The position numbers and the translations under genes were made by a program. Of a DNA stretch of 32,962 nt, positions 30,254 to 32,962 are shown one piece after another. The notes below the pieces were generated by a model that was not told the origin of the DNA, made no database searches, and saw only the letters and a program-made list of their open reading frames with translations. How positions within the stretch are numbered: the first letter of the stretch is position 1; every line of letters begins with the position of its first letter. Source of the DNA: Frankiaceae bacterium (GTDB lineage: Bacteria > Actinomycetota > Actinomycetes > JAVEEJ01); contig JAVEEJ010000190.1 of NCBI GenBank assembly GCA_030840515.1, positions 1 through 32,962 on the forward strand. The letters run 5' to 3'.

Positions 30254-31392
30254 AGCCCCATCGTGCGGCCGATGATCTCCTTCATGATCTCGGTTGTGCC
30301 GCCGTAGATCGTCTGCACGCGGGTGTCGAGGTAGGCGCGGGCGATGGGGTACTCGCTCATGTAGCCGTAGCCGCCGTGCAGCTGCAGACAGGTGTCGATC
30401 ACGCGCTTCTGCATCTCGGTCGCCCACCACTTCGCCATCGCGGCGTCGGCGACGGAGAGCTCGCCGCGGACGTGGGTCTCGAGGCACTTGTCCACGAAGG
30501 CCTGCGCGACGGCGACCTCGGTCGCAGCCTCGGCGAGAGTGAAGCGCGTGTTCTGGAACGAGCCGATGGACTTGCCGAAGGCCTTGCGCTCCTTGACGTA
30601 GTCGGTCGTTGTGCGCACCGCCCAGTCCGCCGCCGCAACGCCGACGAGGGCGATGCACAACCGCTCCTGCGGAAGGTTGTGCATGAGGTAGATGAAGCCC
30701 TTGCCCTCCTCGCCGAGCAGGTTCTCCTTGGGCACGCGCACGTCGGTGAACGACAGCTCGGCGGTGTCCTGCGCCTTGAGGCCGATCTTGTCGAGGTTGC
30801 GGCCGCGCTCGAAGCCGGGCATGCCGCGCTCGAGCACGATGAGGCTGATGCCCTGGTGCTTCGCATCGGGATCGGTCTTCGCCACGACGATGACGAGGTC
30901 GGAGTGGATGCCGTTGGTGATGAACGTCTTCGAGCCGTTGACGATGTAGTCGCTGCCGTCCTTGACCGCGGTGGTGCGGATGCCCTGCAGGTCCGAGCCG
31001 GCGCCGGGCTCGGTCATGGCGATCGCGGTGATGAGCTCGCCGGTGCAGAACGGCGGCAGCCAGCGCTGCTTCTGCTCGTCGGTGCCGTAGGCAAGCAGGT
31101 AGGGCGCGACGATGTCGTTGTGCAGGCCCCAGCCGAGGCCGGTCGCGCCGGCGAAGGTGATCTCCTCGTCGAGCACCGCGTTGAAGCGGAAGTCGTCGGT
31201 CCCGCCGCCGCCGTACTCCTCCGGCACCTGGAAGCCGAGCAGCCCCTGCTTGCCCGCCTCGGTCCACACCTCCCGGTCGACGATGCCGTTCTTCTCCCAC
31301 TGCCCGTGGAAGGGCACCACTCGCTCGGCGAAGAAGTCGCGGGTCGACTGACGGAGGGCCTCGTGCTCGGCTTCGAAGACTGTGCGGTTCAC
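30250..31392 (-). CDS. Acyl-CoA dehydrogenase
   Basis: 380-aa FAD-dependent enzyme that introduces the alpha-beta double bond into acyl-CoA. I start at GTG 31392 because TACTCT lies 7 nt upstream (leaderless pattern) and the protein then begins NRTVFEAEHEALRQS. FAD and substrate motifs are TAIAMTEPGAGSDLQGIRT and GSKTFITNGI. The C-terminal half has QLHGGYGYMSEYPIARAYLD and IYGGTTEIMKEIIGR, where the Glu is the catalytic base of this class. Chain-length specificity is not predictable. Confidence 0.95.
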   Translation of the reverse strand: MNRTVFEAEHEALRQSTRDFFAERVVPFHGQWEKNGIVDREVWTEAGKQGLLGFQVPEEYGGGGTDDFRFNAVLDEEITFAGATGLGWGLHNDIVAPYLLAYGTDEQKQRWLPPFCTGELITAIAMTEPGAGSDLQGIRTTAVKDGSDYIVNGSKTFITNGIHSDLVIVVAKTDPDAKHQGISLIVLERGMPGFERGRNLDKIGLKAQDTAELSFTDVRVPKENLLGEEGKGFIYLMHNLPQERLCIALVGVAAADWAVRTTTDYVKERKAFGKSIGSFQNTRFTLAEAATEVAVAQAFVDKCLETHVRGELSVADAAMAKWWATEMQKRVIDTCLQLHGGYGYMSEYPIARAYLDTRVQTIYGGTTEIMKEIIGRTMGL

Positions 31393-31394
31393 GT

Positions 31395-31405
31395 GGGTGA
31401 GAGTA
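31395..31405 (-). promoter_or_regulatory. -10 element of the acyl-CoA dehydrogenase gene
   Basis: TACTCT on the minus strand, 7 nt before the GTG start. It fits a leaderless transcript like others in this window. Confidence 0.4.
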
Positions 31406-31482
31406 CGGCGCACTGCGGCGAAGGGCCGTCGTACCCGTCCGAGCCTCTTCTGGGGTCCGGTAGCCTTCTGCGTCGCACCACT

Positions 31483-31575
31483 GGAGGCTTCGCCTAGTCC
31501 GGTCTATGGCGCCGCACTGCTAATGCGGTTTGGGTCTCAAGCCCATCCGGGGTTCAAATCCCCGAGCCTCCGCCA
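31483..31575 (+). tRNA. tRNA-Ser (anticodon GCT)
   Basis: Acceptor GGAGGCT pairs with AGCCTCC. The anticodon loop CTGCTAA carries GCT. A long variable arm and GGTTCAAATCC T-loop are present. Unlike the other serine tRNA in this window, CCA (31573-31575) is encoded. TAGCCT at 31461-31466 may be its -10. Confidence 0.95.
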
Positions 31576-31594
31576 GAGCACCGATCGCTGTCGG

Positions 31595-32320
31595 TCACGC
31601 TTGGCCGAGCAGGAACGCCATCGCGAATCCGAGCACCGTCACCAGCCCCACTGCGCTGCCGCCACCCTCCGTGGCCTCGGGCAGCATCGTGTCCGCGAGC
31701 ATGGTGAGGATGGCACCGGCCGCGAAGGCCTGGATCCCGGCGATGACGTTGCCGGAGGCGTGGGCGAGCAGGCCGTAGCCCGCGGCCGCCGAGGCCGCTG
31801 AGATCAGGGTCACGCCGGACCAGAGGGCGAGGATCCACCGCGCCGAGTGGCCGGCCTTCTGCAGTCCGGTCGCCGCCGACAGGGACTCGGGGACGTTGGA
31901 CAAGAACACGGCGGCGACGACCGCGACGCCGACTCCGCCGCCCCCGACCAGCGTGACGCCGATGGCGACGGACTCGGGTATGCCGTCGAGCAGGCTGCCG
32001 AGCACGATGGCGCCGGCCGCGCCGTCGGCCTGCTGGCCGCCCGAGCGCTTGCGGTGCTCGCCGCCGCGGTGGTCGATGATCCAGTCGCCCAGGAAGAAGG
32101 TCAGCGAGCCGGCCGCGAGGCCGACGACGACAGCGTCGGCGCCGCCCGTGAGGTAGGCCTCGTGGGTGAGCTCGAAGGACAGCGCGCTGATGAGAACGCC
32201 CGACCCGAAGCCCATGACCAGGGCGATGACCCGGGTGGAAGCGCGTGCATAGAGGCCGATCAGGGCGCCGACGAGAAGGGCGGCACCCGCCACGAAGCCC
32301 CAGAACGCCGCCTCGAGCAT
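31595..32320 (-). CDS. ZIP-family-like metal transporter
   Basis: 241 aa from ATG 32320; an in-frame GTG at 32353 lies in an inverted repeat. Eight hydrophobic segments are visible. The ZIP helix-4 and helix-5 positions read LLDGIPESVAIG and FLSNVPESLSAATG, where canonical members have HNxPEG and HExPEG. Pro-Glu is kept but the histidines and Gly are lost, so metal preference or activity may differ. A cytoplasmic His/Arg-rich loop (HRGGEHRKRSGG) could bind metal. It lies between tRNA-Ser and tRNA-Arg. Confidence 0.8.
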   Translation of the reverse strand: MLEAAFWGFVAGAALLVGALIGLYARASTRVIALVMGFGSGVLISALSFELTHEAYLTGGADAVVVGLAAGSLTFFLGDWIIDHRGGEHRKRSGGQQADGAAGAIVLGSLLDGIPESVAIGVTLVGGGGVGVAVVAAVFLSNVPESLSAATGLQKAGHSARWILALWSGVTLISAASAAAGYGLLAHASGNVIAGIQAFAAGAILTMLADTMLPEATEGGGSAVGLVTVLGFAMAFLLGQA

Positions 32321-32339
32321 GTCGGTATGCTTCCCCTTC

Positions 32340-32353
32340 GTGCCTGTAGGCAC
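32340..32353. repeat. Inverted repeat upstream of the ZIP gene and tRNA-Arg
   Basis: GTGCCT-GT-AGGCAC, perfect 6-bp arms, lies in the interval between the divergent ZIP gene and tRNA-Arg. It is a possible operator, or chance. Confidence 0.3.
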
Positions 32354-32355
32354 CC

Positions 32356-32428
32356 GCGCCCGTAGCTCAACGGATAGAGCATCTGACTACGGATCAGAAG
32401 GTTAGGGGTTCGAATCCCTTCGGGCGCA
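32356..32428 (+). tRNA. tRNA-Arg (anticodon ACG)
   Basis: Acceptor GCGCCCG pairs with CGGGCGC, with discriminator A. The anticodon loop CTACGGA carries ACG, and the T-loop is GGTTCGAATCC. CCA is not encoded. The A34 would be deaminated to inosine to read CGN codons. Confidence 0.95.
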
Positions 32429-32568
32429 CCCAGTCTTGTGCGTTATCCGACGACGTGCTCTTCTTCCGCCGCCGCGCGTGGCGATCTTGATGCAGCCGGG
32501 GAGGCTTCGAGCGTGCCGGTGCATGAATGTCGCCTGGGATCGGCGGGTTGCGCAGGCTAGGAGGAGCG

Positions 32569-32962
32569 TTGCCCCTCTCGGCGAATCCCCTGACCGTGAC
32601 CACCTCTCGCCCCGCGCGCCTGCTCAGGCTTCTGCTGCCTGGCCTCCTCCTGACGGGCATGGCCGTCGGGCTCCCCGGCGCCGCGGCTGCCGACGTCGTC
32701 TACACCGTGTCCTACGTCACGGGTAAGGACGGCGACCTGCTGCGCGTGGAGACGATGCGCGACCCGTCGCAGGGCAAGCACCAGCCGGTCATCCTCACGC
32801 TGTCGCCGTACAACGACACCACTGCGGGCAGCCGATCCGCCGACGACTCGCTCGCGGCGCGCTACGTCAAGCAGGGCTACGTCCGCGCCGTGGCCGACGT
32901 ACTCGGCACCCGCGCCTCCTCCGGCTGCTGGGACTACGGCGGCGCGAAGGAGCAGCAGGCCG
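32569..32962 (+). CDS. CocE/NonD family hydrolase, partial (runs off right edge)
   Basis: TTG 32569 has AGGAGG just upstream; GTG 32596 in the same frame is an alternative. A signal peptide (LLRLLLPGLLLTGMAVGLPG, cleavage after AAAA) is followed by VVYTVSYVTGKDGDLLRVET, PVILTLSPYND and YVKQGYVRAVADVLGTRASS. This matches the N-terminal part of the X-Pro dipeptidyl-peptidase/CocE alpha/beta hydrolases, where GTRxSxG precedes the nucleophile. The catalytic Ser and the rest lie beyond the window. Confidence 0.78.
   Translation, partial: MPLSANPLTVTTSRPARLLRLLLPGLLLTGMAVGLPGAAAADVVYTVSYVTGKDGDLLRVETMRDPSQGKHQPVILTLSPYNDTTAGSRSADDSLAARYVKQGYVRAVADVLGTRASSGCWDYGGAKEQQA

Noticed and set aside
32394-32660. 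Minus ORF ending WVRPKGFEPLTF, and similar minus-strand ORFs over tRNA-Ser
   Set aside because: These are well-known spurious translations across tRNA genes, not proteins.

Overview
The window is high-GC chromosomal DNA from an actinobacterium. The supporting genes are a proteasome activator of the Bpa/PafE family, DUF4446, DUF5709, DUF2795 and DUF1360 proteins, a putative lipid-droplet-associated protein and the pheA-serS-HAD order typical of actinomycetes. Several genes also look leaderless, with a TAnnnT -10 box 6-8 nt before a GTG or ATG. I cannot place it below class level. No phage, insertion sequence, CRISPR array or rRNA was seen, and no stretch over 300 bases lacks a gene.

Left part (1-8.1 kb): larB and a truncated larC (nickel-pincer cofactor synthesis) on the minus strand, then plus-strand DUF4446, pheA, a strong terminator, a tiny secreted peptide (minus), serS, a HAD phosphatase, an MFS exporter and a secreted BNR-repeat protein.

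Centre-left (8.1-15.6 kb): Bpa, a tandem GNAT acetyltransferase, a zinc-finger/DinB-like/MOSC fusion with a quinone oxidoreductase, a pirin, a secreted phosphodiester-glycosidase-domain protein, and a YciI + HerA-like ATPase pair.

Centre (15.69-19.22 kb): the most unusual locus. Four small peptides, three of them tandem paralogues ending in Gln-Ser/Gly-Asn, precede a membrane M50 metalloprotease with an N-terminal PqqD-like (RiPP recognition element-like) domain. A membrane-anchored protein with two CxxC motifs follows, and its repeats resemble the small peptides. All six genes read the same way and are flanked by minus-strand genes. I infer a peptide recognition, cleavage and display or export system with no visible tailoring enzyme.

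Centre-right (19.2-26.4 kb): an M20 peptidase and a chorismate mutase. The mutase lies behind what looks like a complete attenuation leader: a 17-codon ORF with adjacent Phe-Tyr codons, a pause hairpin, a terminator with a U-tract and a Shine-Dalgarno-sequestering hairpin. Next come an SRPBCC + haem-oxygenase-like diiron enzyme pair downstream of a twin palindrome, then DUF1360, DUF5709, topoisomerase IB, the putative lipid-droplet protein and DUF2795.

Right part (26.2-33 kb): a possible 47-aa ORF, a second BNR protein, tRNA-Ser(TGA), a DUF3558-like/polytopic membrane protein, a small membrane protein coupled to an acyl-CoA dehydrogenase, tRNA-Ser(GCT), a ZIP-like transporter with altered metal motifs, tRNA-Arg(ACG) and the start of a CocE/NonD hydrolase running off the edge.
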